Below, in pieces: positions 1 through 6,913 of a stretch of DNA of 8,406 nt. The notes below the pieces were generated by a model. It did no database searches and had not been told where the DNA came from. It worked only from the letters and a program-made list of their open reading frames with translations. Every line of letters begins with the position of its first letter. Within the stretch, counting starts at the first letter, position 1. The stretch comes from an uncultured Archangium sp. (GTDB lineage Bacteria > Myxococcota > Myxococcia > Myxococcales > Myxococcaceae): contig CAMLFP010000246.1 in assembly GCA_946479335.1 (NCBI GenBank), forward strand, positions 1 to 8,406, read 5' to 3'. A program made the position numbers and the translations under genes.

Positions 1-1
1 T

Positions 2-58
2 GCGGGCTGCAGCACCGTGACGTGCAGGTGCGTCGACGGCGGCCTTGCGTGCCCGTGA
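2..58 (+). CDS. C-terminal tail of a Cys-rich protein (partial, 5' end outside window)
   Basis: Reading from base 2, an open frame of 18 codons ends at TGA 56-58. The peptide contains the pattern GC-x4-C-x-C-VDGG-x2-C and then stops. From general knowledge, Cys-spaced tails of the C-x-C-VDGG-x-x-C kind occur at the ends of secreted or lipoprotein-type myxobacterial proteins with small disulfide-rich modules, and I infer the same here. Only the tail is visible, so signal peptide, length and function are unknown. The other frames in this stretch give less protein-like peptides. The call rests on Cys spacing alone and could be chance. Confidence 0.4.
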   Translation, partial: AGCSTVTCRCVDGGLACP

Positions 59-131
59 GCAGACTCCGCTGCGGTAACGCGGCCTGATTTCGGGTTGCCG
101 AGGCGCACGCTCGGGAGCAAGACACCGCCCC

Positions 132-2213
132 ATGAACCGATCACTTCTGTGTGCTGCCGCCCTCCTCGCCCTCCCGGCGCTCGCCGACGAAGGCATGTGG
201 ACGTACAACAACTTCCCCGCCGCGAAGGTGAAGGCGAAGTACGGCTTCGAGCCCACCAAGGACTGGCTCGATCACCTCCGCCTCTCGTCGGTGCGCATCG
301 CCGGCGGGTGCTCCGCGTCGGTGGTCTCGCCCACCGGCCTGGTAATGACCAACCACCACTGCGCGCGCGAGTGCATCGAGAACCTCTCGGGCCTCAAGAA
401 GAAGGACTTCAACAAGGACGGCTTCTACGCGAAGACCGAGGCCGACGAAGCGCGCTGCCCCGGCTACGAGCTCAACCAGCTCGCGGAGATCACCGACGTC
501 ACCGCGCGCGTGCAGAAGGCCACCGCCGGCGTCGCTGACGACAAGTTCAACGACGCGCAGAAGGCCGAGATCGCCGCCATCGAGAAGGAATGCGGCACCT
601 CCGACGACGTGCGCTGCGAGGTCGTCAGCCTGTACCGCGGCGGCCGCTACGATCTGTACAAGTACCAGCGCTTTCAGGACATCCGCCTGGTGATGGCGCC
701 GGAAGACGCGATCGCCTTCTTCGGCGGCGACCCCGACAACTTCATGTTCCCCCGGTACGATCTCGACGTCTCGTTCCTCCGCATCTACGGGAAAGACGGC
801 AAGCCGGCGAAGCTGGAGCACTTCCTCAAGTGGAGCGACGGCTCGCTGAAGGAAGGCGACGTCACCTTCGTGTCGGGCAACCCCGGCGGCACCTCGCGCA
901 CGCTGACCGTCGCGCAGCTCGAAGACGATCGCGACTACCGCCTGCCGCTGCGCCTCTTCAAGCTCGCGGAGCTGCGCGGCCTCATCACCATGTACCAGAC
1001 GCGCGGCGCCGAGCAGAAACGGCACTCCAACGACCTGCTCTTCGGCGTGGAGAACTCCTTCAAGGCGCTGAAGGGCCGCCACAGCGCGCTCGCCGACAAG
1101 GCGTTCTTCGCGCAGCTCGCGAAGGCCGAGGCCGACTTCCGCGCGAAGGTGAAGGCGAAGCCCGAGCTCGAGAAGCAGTACGGCGCGGTGTGGGACAACA
1201 TCGCGGCGATCACCAAGAAGGGGCAGGCGTACCGCACCGAGTACAACGCGCTGGAGTTCATGCGCGGCTCGCAGCTCTTCGAGCTGGCGCGGGAGCTGGT
1301 GCGCCACGCCGACGAGGCCGGCAAGCCCAATGGCGAGCGCCTCCCGGAGTACACCGACTCGCGTGAGCCGCAGCTGCGCCAGCAGGTGCTGTCGAACGCG
1401 CCGATCTACGACGAGCTGGAGGTCGCCACGCTGACCTGGGCGCTCACCAAGGTGCGTGAAGATCTCGGCACCGATCACCCGTTCATCAAGCGCGTCTTCG
1501 GCAAGAAGAGCCCCGCGGAGATCGCCACCGCCGCGGTCAAGGGCACCAAGCTCAAGGACATCAAGACCGACAAGAACGGCAACCCCACCGGCGGCTTCCG
1601 CAAGGACCTGTTCGACGGCGGCAAGGCCAAGGTCGACGCCTCGAAGGACCCGATGATCGAGCTGGCGCGCGCCTTCGACCCCGACGCCCGCGCGATCCGC
1701 AAGAAGTACGAGACCGAGGTGTCGGGCCCGCTCAAGAAGCAGCAGGAGCTGCTCGCCCGTGCGCGCTTCGCCGTCTACGGCGACACCAATTACCCCGACG
1801 CGACCTTCACGCTGCGCCTCTCGTACGGCGCGGTGAAGAGCTACGAAGAGAACGGCCACACGGTCGCGCCCTTCACGAAGATCGCGGGCGCGTTCGACCG
1901 CCACACCGGCGCCGACCCGTACGCGCTGCCGAAGTCGTGGCTCGCCGCGAAGCCGAAGCTGAACCTGGAGACGCCGTTCAACTTCATCACCACCAACGAC
2001 ATCATCGGCGGCAACTCCGGCTCGCCGATGGTCAACGCGAAGGGTGAGGTCGTCGGTCTCATCTTCGACGGCAACATCCAGTCGCTCGGCGGTGACTACG
2101 GCTTCGACGAGTCGGTGAACCGCGCGGTGGCGGTGCACTCCGCGGCGCTGCTCGAGGCGCTCGACAAGATCTACGGCGCCAAGCGCGTCGTCGATGAGCT
2201 GAACGCGAAGTAA
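132..2213 (+). CDS. S46-family dipeptidyl-peptidase (DPP7/DPP11-like serine exopeptidase)
   Basis: This 693-residue secreted serine peptidase is predicted to release dipeptides from peptide N-termini in the periplasm or at the cell surface; family members are about 700 residues. A signal peptide (residues 1-18, ending ALA) leaves a mature start DEGMW, typical of S46. The trypsin-like triad is visible: H76 in TNHHC, D212 in the DVSFLRIY segment and S629 in GNSGSP. The long middle part (about 250-540) should be the helical domain that S46 inserts between its two beta-barrel halves. N203, N308 and D646 match the positions that bind the substrate amino group in characterised members. The Trp next to the first Asn is Phe204 here. 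G647, 18 residues after the catalytic Ser, matches the Gly of DPP7-type enzymes (hydrophobic P1) rather than the Arg of the Asp/Glu-specific DPP11. The ATG at 132 is chosen for the signal peptide; only a weak, distant GGGAG (113-117) precedes it. Confidence 0.95.
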   Translation: MNRSLLCAAALLALPALADEGMWTYNNFPAAKVKAKYGFEPTKDWLDHLRLSSVRIAGGCSASVVSPTGLVMTNHHCARECIENLSGLKKKDFNKDGFYAKTEADEARCPGYELNQLAEITDVTARVQKATAGVADDKFNDAQKAEIAAIEKECGTSDDVRCEVVSLYRGGRYDLYKYQRFQDIRLVMAPEDAIAFFGGDPDNFMFPRYDLDVSFLRIYGKDGKPAKLEHFLKWSDGSLKEGDVTFVSGNPGGTSRTLTVAQLEDDRDYRLPLRLFKLAELRGLITMYQTRGAEQKRHSNDLLFGVENSFKALKGRHSALADKAFFAQLAKAEADFRAKVKAKPELEKQYGAVWDNIAAITKKGQAYRTEYNALEFMRGSQLFELARELVRHADEAGKPNGERLPEYTDSREPQLRQQVLSNAPIYDELEVATLTWALTKVREDLGTDHPFIKRVFGKKSPAEIATAAVKGTKLKDIKTDKNGNPTGGFRKDLFDGGKAKVDASKDPMIELARAFDPDARAIRKKYETEVSGPLKKQQELLARARFAVYGDTNYPDATFTLRLSYGAVKSYEENGHTVAPFTKIAGAFDRHTGADPYALPKSWLAAKPKLNLETPFNFITTNDIIGGNSGSPMVNAKGEVVGLIFDGNIQSLGGDYGFDESVNRAVAVHSAALLEALDKIYGAKRVVDELNAK

Positions 2214-2234
2214 GGCCTTGAGGGCGGCGGTGGC

Positions 2235-2255
2235 GAGGGCTCGAAGGGAGCCCTC
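2235..2255. terminator. Hairpin between convergent genes, possible bidirectional terminator
   Basis: An 8-bp perfect stem (GAGGGCTC with GAGCCCTC) and a 5-base loop lie 22 bases after the S46 peptidase stop, in the 138-bp gap before the end of the leftward metalloprotease operon. G-rich bases before it and C-rich bases after it could extend the stem imperfectly. No T-tract follows on either strand, so rho-independent termination is uncertain. I see nothing else convincing in 2214-2351. Confidence 0.4.
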
Positions 2256-2351
2256 CCCCGCCTGGCTCTCGGCTTCAGAAGAACTTCATCAAGCGGTTCA
2301 TCTGGTGGAGCGCGCCTGACGGAGACGAGCCGTGCGCACGGGCCTTTCAGC

Positions 2352-3224
2352 TCAGCGCCTCCGCCTCCGAGCCAACAACGCGCCGACCAGCAACAACGGC
2401 GCGCCACCGACGCTCGAGTTCGCGCAATTGACGCCGAAGCTCCCGACGCTCTCGCCCAGCACCTTCTCGGGCGCGTTCGCGTCACACGGCGTCGGCGGGC
2501 GGCCGATGGGGTACGTGAGACAGAACCCCTGCGACGTGCCCTCATCGATGACGCGCTTGCTGAGCTCGCCGATGGGCGCGGTTGCCGCCATCAACGACGT
2601 GGGATCTGACACGTGGGAGAAGCCCAGCACGTGGCCGATCTCATGCGTCGCCACGTTCTGCACGTCGTACGCGACGCAGTCGGGCGCCTCCGTCTCCACA
2701 CACACCGGCGCGTTCACGGTCGTGAAGAGGAAGTTCGCGGCGTTGAACTCCACGTCGGCGTCACTGACGACGCCGGTGCGCGGGCTGTACGTGACGGTGG
2801 TGAGCCCCAGCGTCGCATCGCTGTGGTTCCAGCAGCGGTACAGGTTCGCGCAGGTGCCCTCGGCAAGGCACGGGTCACTCGGGTCGACGACGGCGTCGCA
2901 GCTCTGCTCGCGGAAGATGAAGACGTTGTCGGCGGTGGTGCCCTTCCCCACCGTGCCGTCGGTGATGTCGCCCCCGCGCGTGAACTGAAAATCGGAGCAC
3001 GCGTTCGACAGCCGCTGCCACGAGCTCCACGCTGATTGAATCGCGGTGAACTCCGTGTCGCCTGGCGTGCGCGCGCTGCCCAGCGAGTCGATGCGGTACG
3101 TCAACTGACGCACCGACCACGTGACGCAGATCGTCCCGTCCTCCGTGTCGCTGGCCACGGTGCGCACGTACGTCTGCGCGGAGGCGGCACCCGCCCACAG
3201 CGCGATGAGCGCCAGGCGGTTCAT
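2352..3224 (-). CDS. Matrixin-like secreted zinc metalloprotease with MYXO-CTERM-like tail (second of tandem pair)
   Basis: This 290-residue metzincin endopeptidase is predicted to be exported and surface-sorted. A signal peptide covers about residues 1-16 (MNRLALIALWAGAASA). The zinc site is HEIGHVLGFSH (H194, E195, H198, H204), followed by a Met-turn at M212 (SLM). The mature protein starts almost directly with the catalytic fold, with no visible propeptide or PRCGxPD cysteine switch. Many Cys residues suggest disulfides. The tail is NC (C267), a hydrophobic run (273-285) and five Arg, the layout of a MYXO-CTERM sorting signal. It is a paralogue of the gene just upstream: they share the Cys near the N-terminus, the DAD-hEFN segment (h = hydrophobic) and DVQN-ATHE. 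From memory it resembles the myxosortase-dependent metalloprotease family named after MXAN_2677/MXAN_2678. The ATG at 3224 overlaps the upstream TGA (ATGA), implying translational coupling. A longer start at 3341 is rejected because it would add 39 non-secretory residues inside the upstream gene. Confidence 0.9.
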   Translation of the reverse strand: MNRLALIALWAGAASAQTYVRTVASDTEDGTICVTWSVRQLTYRIDSLGSARTPGDTEFTAIQSAWSSWQRLSNACSDFQFTRGGDITDGTVGKGTTADNVFIFREQSCDAVVDPSDPCLAEGTCANLYRCWNHSDATLGLTTVTYSPRTGVVSDADVEFNAANFLFTTVNAPVCVETEAPDCVAYDVQNVATHEIGHVLGFSHVSDPTSLMAATAPIGELSKRVIDEGTSQGFCLTYPIGRPPTPCDANAPEKVLGESVGSFGVNCANSSVGGAPLLLVGALLARRRRR

Positions 3225-4117
3225 GCGCGCGCGCGGCGGCGACGGAACAACAGGGGGAGGACGATCAGCGCTCCACCGGCCGTCACGGAGCACCCCTTCG
3301 GCGCCTTCCCCAACGTCTCCTCGACCGTGGGGATCACGCACTGCCTGGCGCGCTGGCCCACCGGGTACGTGTCACAGACGAACTGCGCGGAGCCGACGTC
3401 GAGCGTGCGCTTCTTCGTCTCTCCGGTGCTGGCCGACGCGAACATCGTGCTGTTGCTGTTCGTGAAGTGCGCGAGCCCCAGCAGGTGCCCCAGCTCGTGC
3501 GTCGCGGTGTTCTGCACGTCGGTCACCACGCAGCTCTGTGAGCTGACGCCGGTCGGGCACGGCACCGTGTCGGGGGTCGCCGTGAAATAGAAGCTGGGCC
3601 AGTTGAACTCGATGTCCGCGTCGAGGATCTGCGCGTTCGACGGGTAATACGACGTGGTGGTGATCGCGATGGCGCCCGAGGCGTGCTGCCAACAGTCGTA
3701 CTTGCTGCCGCAGTTGTCCTGGTCGGCGTCCCAGCAGGCGTCTGCCGAGTCGACCTGCTTGCACAGCGTGTCGTTCGCCGCGCAGCTCTTCGAACACTTC
3801 TTGAAGCGGTAGACGACGACGTTCTCGTTGTCACCCGAGGTCTTGAACTCGGTAGCCCGCGACGCGGTGCGCGCGCCGTCGGCGAGGCTCACGCTGGCGC
3901 ACGCGTTGAGCTGCGTCTGCCACGTGGTGATCGACGCCTGGAACGCGGTGAACTCCGGCCCGCCGATCTCCGGGTTGCCGTCCTGGTTCTGGTGCAGCGC
4001 GATGGCCGAGTTCTCCGGCCAGTAGAGGCACAGCGAGTTCGGGTCGTCTTGCGTAACGCGGCTGCGGAGGTAGCCCGTCTGCGACAGGGCCAGCGCCAGA
4101 CTGAGCGACAGGATCAC
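3221..4117 (-). CDS. Matrixin-like secreted zinc metalloprotease with MYXO-CTERM-like tail (first of tandem pair)
   Basis: This 298-residue metzincin is the paralogue of the gene that follows it. The zinc motif is HELGHLLGLAH (H207, E208, H211, H217), with a Met-turn at M225 (STM). The catalytic domain begins close to the signal peptide, and no propeptide is evident. A Cys-rich insertion at about 115-150 is longer than in the sister protein. The tail has GCS (C276), a hydrophobic stretch (280-291) and the basic end RRRRARA, again a tripartite sorting signal. The start is GTG at 4117; its GTGA overlaps the stop of the upstream gene by 4 bases. The N-terminus is hydrophobic but short and lacks the usual positive residues, so the signal peptide is atypical; I found no start codon in the dozen codons just upstream. 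It probably degrades extracellular protein while anchored to the envelope; substrate unknown. Confidence 0.88.
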   Translation of the reverse strand: MILSLSLALALSQTGYLRSRVTQDDPNSLCLYWPENSAIALHQNQDGNPEIGGPEFTAFQASITTWQTQLNACASVSLADGARTASRATEFKTSGDNENVVVYRFKKCSKSCAANDTLCKQVDSADACWDADQDNCGSKYDCWQHASGAIAITTTSYYPSNAQILDADIEFNWPSFYFTATPDTVPCPTGVSSQSCVVTDVQNTATHELGHLLGLAHFTNSNSTMFASASTGETKKRTLDVGSAQFVCDTYPVGQRARQCVIPTVEETLGKAPKGCSVTAGGALIVLPLLFRRRRARA

Positions 4118-4680
4118 GGCGACACCCGGGTTCCCGTCCCCGCCGGGGAGGTGGAGTTGGTCTGCAGCGCCGTGTGCACCTGCTGCGCGAGCGCGTCGAT
4201 GCGCATCGAGAGCGTCTGCGGCGCGATCGGCTGCCGCGTCACCGGGTCAATCAAGAACGCGTCATGTTCCAGCGCCTGCGTCGCGGTGTCGCCCGAGATG
4301 CGGAACACGCCCTGCACCATGCCGGTGAGGATGAATCGCGGCCCGTGCTCTTCGAGGAACAGCACCACCTCGTCGCCCGGCTTGAAGACCACCGTGCCGT
4401 GCACCAACTGCCCGACGTCACCCACCACGCCGCCCTCCTGCATCACGGTCAGCTCCGAGACCGGCGCGCCCTTCCACGTCTCGCGCACGCTGATGACGAT
4501 CGCGGTGGAGATGCGGGTGTGATCGCGGTTCCAGCTCGCCTGCGACGACTTCACGGTGCCGCGCACGATCGACGCCGACATCTTCGTCAGCGCCGGGAGG
4601 TCCAACTTCAGCAACGTGGTGGCCGATGCCGGGAGCGACAGGAGCGCCACCGCCGCGAAAATTCTGACTCTCGAAAACAT
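4114..4680 (-). CDS. Secreted protein of unknown function, first gene of the metalloprotease operon
   Basis: This 188-residue protein carries a clear signal peptide (about 1-20, MFSRVRIF... to ASA). I do not recognise a named family. From about residue 36 it has a beta-rich pattern: SIVRGTV, then W50, then TAIVISVRETWKG, a Gly-rich turn EGGVVGDVG (82-90) and a PGDEVVLFLE strand. Similar hypothetical proteins with an IVxGxV...E-x-x-KG core are common in myxobacteria and related phyla, as far as I recall. It has no Cys, no zinc motif and no sorting tail, so it should be soluble in the periplasm or released. It is translationally coupled (GTGA) to two metalloproteases that lack propeptides, so a role as chaperone, inhibitor or partner of them is possible but is only inference. 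ATG 4680 is preferred over 4749 because of the signal peptide and because the longer form would overlap the start of divergent gltX. Confidence 0.8.
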   Translation of the reverse strand: MFSRVRIFAAVALLSLPASATTLLKLDLPALTKMSASIVRGTVKSSQASWNRDHTRISTAIVISVRETWKGAPVSELTVMQEGGVVGDVGQLVHGTVVFKPGDEVVLFLEEHGPRFILTGMVQGVFRISGDTATQALEHDAFLIDPVTRQPIAPQTLSMRIDALAQQVHTALQTNSTSPAGTGTRVSP

Positions 4681-4724
4681 GCGTGCCACCGACCTTAGCG
4701 GCTTCGTGCTACGGCGCGCACGCC
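4681..4724. promoter_or_regulatory. 44-bp divergent intergenic region between metalloprotease operon and gltX
   Basis: These 44 bases separate the two divergent start codons, so both transcripts must start here or inside the opposite gene. There is no good Shine-Dalgarno sequence on either side and no clear -35/-10 pair. TGCTAC (4707-4712) is a weak -10 candidate for gltX and would give a very short leader. An inverted repeat, GCGTGC (4681-4686) and GCACGC (4718-4723), abuts the two starts, but it is only 6 bp long. No riboswitch or T-box fits in this space. Confidence 0.4.
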
Positions 4725-6170
4725 ATGAAGCCCCGCGTTCGTTTCGCACCCTCGCCGACCGGCTATCTGCACATCGGCGGCGCCCGCACCGCCCTCTGGA
4801 ACTGGCTCTACGCCCGCCACCACGGGGGCACGTTCGTGCTCCGCATCGAAGACACCGATCAGGAGCGCTCCACGCCCGAATCGGTGAAGGCGATCCTGGA
4901 CGGGCTCAAGTGGCTGGGCATCGACTGGGACGAAGGCCCCGAGGTCGGCGGCCCGTACCCTCCGTACTTCCAGATGGAGAAGGTGAAGCGCTACCACGAG
5001 GTCGCCGAGCAGCTCATCGCGCAGGGCCTCGCGTACCGCGACTACACCACCGAAGAAGAGACCGCGCAGATGCGGAAGGACTTCGCGGCCAGCAAGGGCC
5101 TCACCGAGAAGGACGACCTGCGCAAAGCCGGCTTCAAGTACTCAAGCCCGTGGCGCGACAAGAGCGAGAAGCTCGAGAAGCCCTGCGTCATCCGCTTCAA
5201 GATGCAGCCCAAAGGCGAGCGCATCGGCTTCGATGATCAGGTGCTGGGCCGGCTGGAGAAGCCCGACGACGATCTCGACGACTTCGTGCTGCTGCGCACC
5301 GACGGCATCCCGCTCTACAACTTCGGCTGCGTGGTCGACGATCACGACATGGCCATCACCCACGTGGGCCGCGGGCAGGAGCACATCAACTCCACCTACT
5401 CGCAGATCGCGCTCTACCGGGCGCTGGGCTGGGAGCCGCCGGTGTTCGCGCACTTCCCGCTGATCCTCGGGCAGAACAACGAGAAGCTCTCCAAGCGCAA
5501 GCACCCCGAGGCCGACGTGATGGCGCACCAGCGCAACGGCGTGCTGCCCCACGCGCTGCTCAACTTCGTGTGCCGCCTCGGCTGGAGCCACGGCAACGAC
5601 GAGCTCTTCACCCGGGCGCAACTGGTCGAGCTCTTCGACTTCACCGGCGTGGGCAAGACCAACGGCGTGTGGAACGAGAAGAAGCTGGTCTCGATCAACG
5701 AGCACTGGCTCAAGACGCTGCCCACCGCGGAGGTCGCCACCGCGCTGCTCCCGTACCTCAAGGCCCTCGGCGTGGAGGCGCACGTCGACGCGAAGCTGGA
5801 GGCCGCGGTGAAGGCCTTCGCGCCGCGCGCGAAGACGCTGGTCGACATGGCCGCGTCGGTGAAGCCCTACTACGCGCACGGCGTGACGATGGACGCCGCC
5901 GCCGCCGCCAAGCACCTCGACGCCACCGGCAAGGAGCTGTTGGGCAAGGCGCGCGCGAAGCTGGCCGCGCTCCCTGAATGGACCGCGCCCGTCATCGACC
6001 CCATCGTCGACGTGCTGGCCACCGAGACCGGCGCGAAGAAAGGCGCCATCGCGCAGCCGCTCCGCGTGGCGGCGACGGGTGGCACCACGTCTCCGGGCAT
6101 CGGCGACACGCTGGCGCTGCTGGGCCGCGACGAGACGCTCTTCCGCCTCGATGCTGCGCTCGGCGCTTGA
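4725..6170 (+). CDS. gltX: Glutamyl-tRNA synthetase
   Basis: This 481-residue class I aminoacyl-tRNA synthetase charges tRNA with glutamate in the cytoplasm. The N-terminal signature FAPSPTGYLHIGG (7-19) holds the HIGH-type motif at 16-19. RIEDTDQERS follows, then VGRGQEHINST and the KMSKS-type motif KLSKR at 254-258. The C-terminal part (about 330-481) is the helical anticodon-binding region. The zinc-binding Cys cluster of E. coli-type enzymes is absent: after GLAYRD the sequence is YTTEEE with no Cys pair, so this is a zinc-free form. The segment after KLSKR reads KHPEADVM rather than the common HGA-type continuation. ATG 4725 is chosen because it places the FAPSPTG motif at the usual distance from the N-terminus; an in-frame ATG at 4683 would add 14 residues. 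Whether it also mischarges tRNA-Gln (non-discriminating) cannot be read from these motifs. Confidence 0.96.
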   Translation: MKPRVRFAPSPTGYLHIGGARTALWNWLYARHHGGTFVLRIEDTDQERSTPESVKAILDGLKWLGIDWDEGPEVGGPYPPYFQMEKVKRYHEVAEQLIAQGLAYRDYTTEEETAQMRKDFAASKGLTEKDDLRKAGFKYSSPWRDKSEKLEKPCVIRFKMQPKGERIGFDDQVLGRLEKPDDDLDDFVLLRTDGIPLYNFGCVVDDHDMAITHVGRGQEHINSTYSQIALYRALGWEPPVFAHFPLILGQNNEKLSKRKHPEADVMAHQRNGVLPHALLNFVCRLGWSHGNDELFTRAQLVELFDFTGVGKTNGVWNEKKLVSINEHWLKTLPTAEVATALLPYLKALGVEAHVDAKLEAAVKAFAPRAKTLVDMAASVKPYYAHGVTMDAAAAAKHLDATGKELLGKARAKLAALPEWTAPVIDPIVDVLATETGAKKGAIAQPLRVAATGGTTSPGIGDTLALLGRDETLFRLDAALGA

Positions 6171-6876
6171 AGAAAAAGGGCTCCTCGAGGAGCCCGCGAT
6201 CATCATCTACGGCGCCTCCGCGGCGCTGGTGCTCGGCCACTACCAGGGCTCGACGGGCGCGTTTCACCGGGCCTTCGCGCAGCGCTACGCCGACCTGCCC
6301 TGGGGCGGCGCGCTGGCGCACTTCTGGTGGTTCGGCGGCGCCCTCGTCTTCTATTTCCTGCTCCCCCTGCTGATCGCGCGCGTCACCCGCGGCAGCTTTC
6401 ACGAGCGCTACGGGCTGCAGCTGGGCGACTGGCGGCTGGGGCTGAAGATCAGCGCCCTCTTCCTCGCGGTGATGCTGCCGGCGGTGTGGTTCGCCTCCAC
6501 CCTGCCCTCGTTTCACGGGCAATACCCGCTCGCGGGGAAGGCCGCGTACACGGTGAAGGGCGCCTTCGACTGGCCGCTCTTCCTCACCTACGAGGCGAGC
6601 TACGCCGCGTACTTCTTCGGCTGGGAGTTTCTCTTCCGCGGGTGGATGGTGCACGGGCTGGCGCCGAAGTGGGGCCGCGCGCAGGCGATCCTCGTGCAGG
6701 TGGTGCCGTTCGCGGCGATGCACCTGGGCAAGCCCGAACCCGAGGCGTTCGGCTCGATCATCGCCGGCGTGGCGCTGGGGATCCTGTCGATCCGCACCCG
6801 GAGTTTCCTCTACGGCTTCGTGCTCCACGCGACGATCGCGGTCTTCATGGACGTGTTGAGTGTGCGCGGCGCTTGA
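6151..6876 (+). CDS. CPBP-family (Rce1/CAAX-like) intramembrane protease
   Basis: This 241-residue polytopic membrane protein has about seven hydrophobic segments (roughly 16-33, 54-78, 97-116, 147-168, 179-193, 198-214, 218-236). CPBP motifs are present: WEFLFRG with E159 and R163, FAAMH with F187 and H191, and a last-helix H226. These are the residues expected for a glutamic-type intramembrane endopeptidase. Two departures are visible: the usual EE pair is WE, and the residue four after H226 is Ala rather than Asn, with D234 further on. The ATG at 6151 overlaps the last 20 bases of gltX, so the two are probably co-transcribed; an in-frame ATG at 6079 lies deeper inside gltX and is less likely. 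The substrate is unknown. Roles in the superfamily include prenyl-protein processing, bacteriocin immunity and C-terminal sorting (myxosortases). Confidence 0.87.
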   Translation: MLRSALEEKGLLEEPAIIIYGASAALVLGHYQGSTGAFHRAFAQRYADLPWGGALAHFWWFGGALVFYFLLPLLIARVTRGSFHERYGLQLGDWRLGLKISALFLAVMLPAVWFASTLPSFHGQYPLAGKAAYTVKGAFDWPLFLTYEASYAAYFFGWEFLFRGWMVHGLAPKWGRAQAILVQVVPFAAMHLGKPEPEAFGSIIAGVALGILSIRTRSFLYGFVLHATIAVFMDVLSVRGA

Positions 6877-6913
6877 CGAGGCGAGTTCGCTTCAGGTACT
6901 TGCCGCGCCGCAA

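Noticed and set aside
141..2138. 665-residue open frame on the minus strand
   Set aside because: It is antisense to the S46 peptidase, which has an intact triad and signal peptide. The translation is dominated by Arg, Val, Leu and Glu, typical of a shadow frame in GC-rich DNA.
2330..2341. Perfect 12-base palindrome CCGTGCGCACGG between the convergent genes
   Set aside because: It has no loop or T-tract and is not clearly tied to a promoter; such palindromes are frequent in GC-rich DNA.
2352..3341. Longer start (3341) for the second metalloprotease
   Set aside because: It would add 39 residues without signal-peptide character and overlap the upstream gene by about 120 bases; ATG 3224 gives a clean signal peptide.
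5142..6206. 354-residue minus-strand open frame opposite gltX
   Set aside because: No domain is recognisable, and the plus strand carries a complete GluRS with both catalytic signatures.
5992..6828. 278-residue minus-strand open frame opposite the CPBP protease
   Set aside because: It is a low-complexity Arg/Glu-rich shadow; the plus strand has membrane segments and protease motifs.
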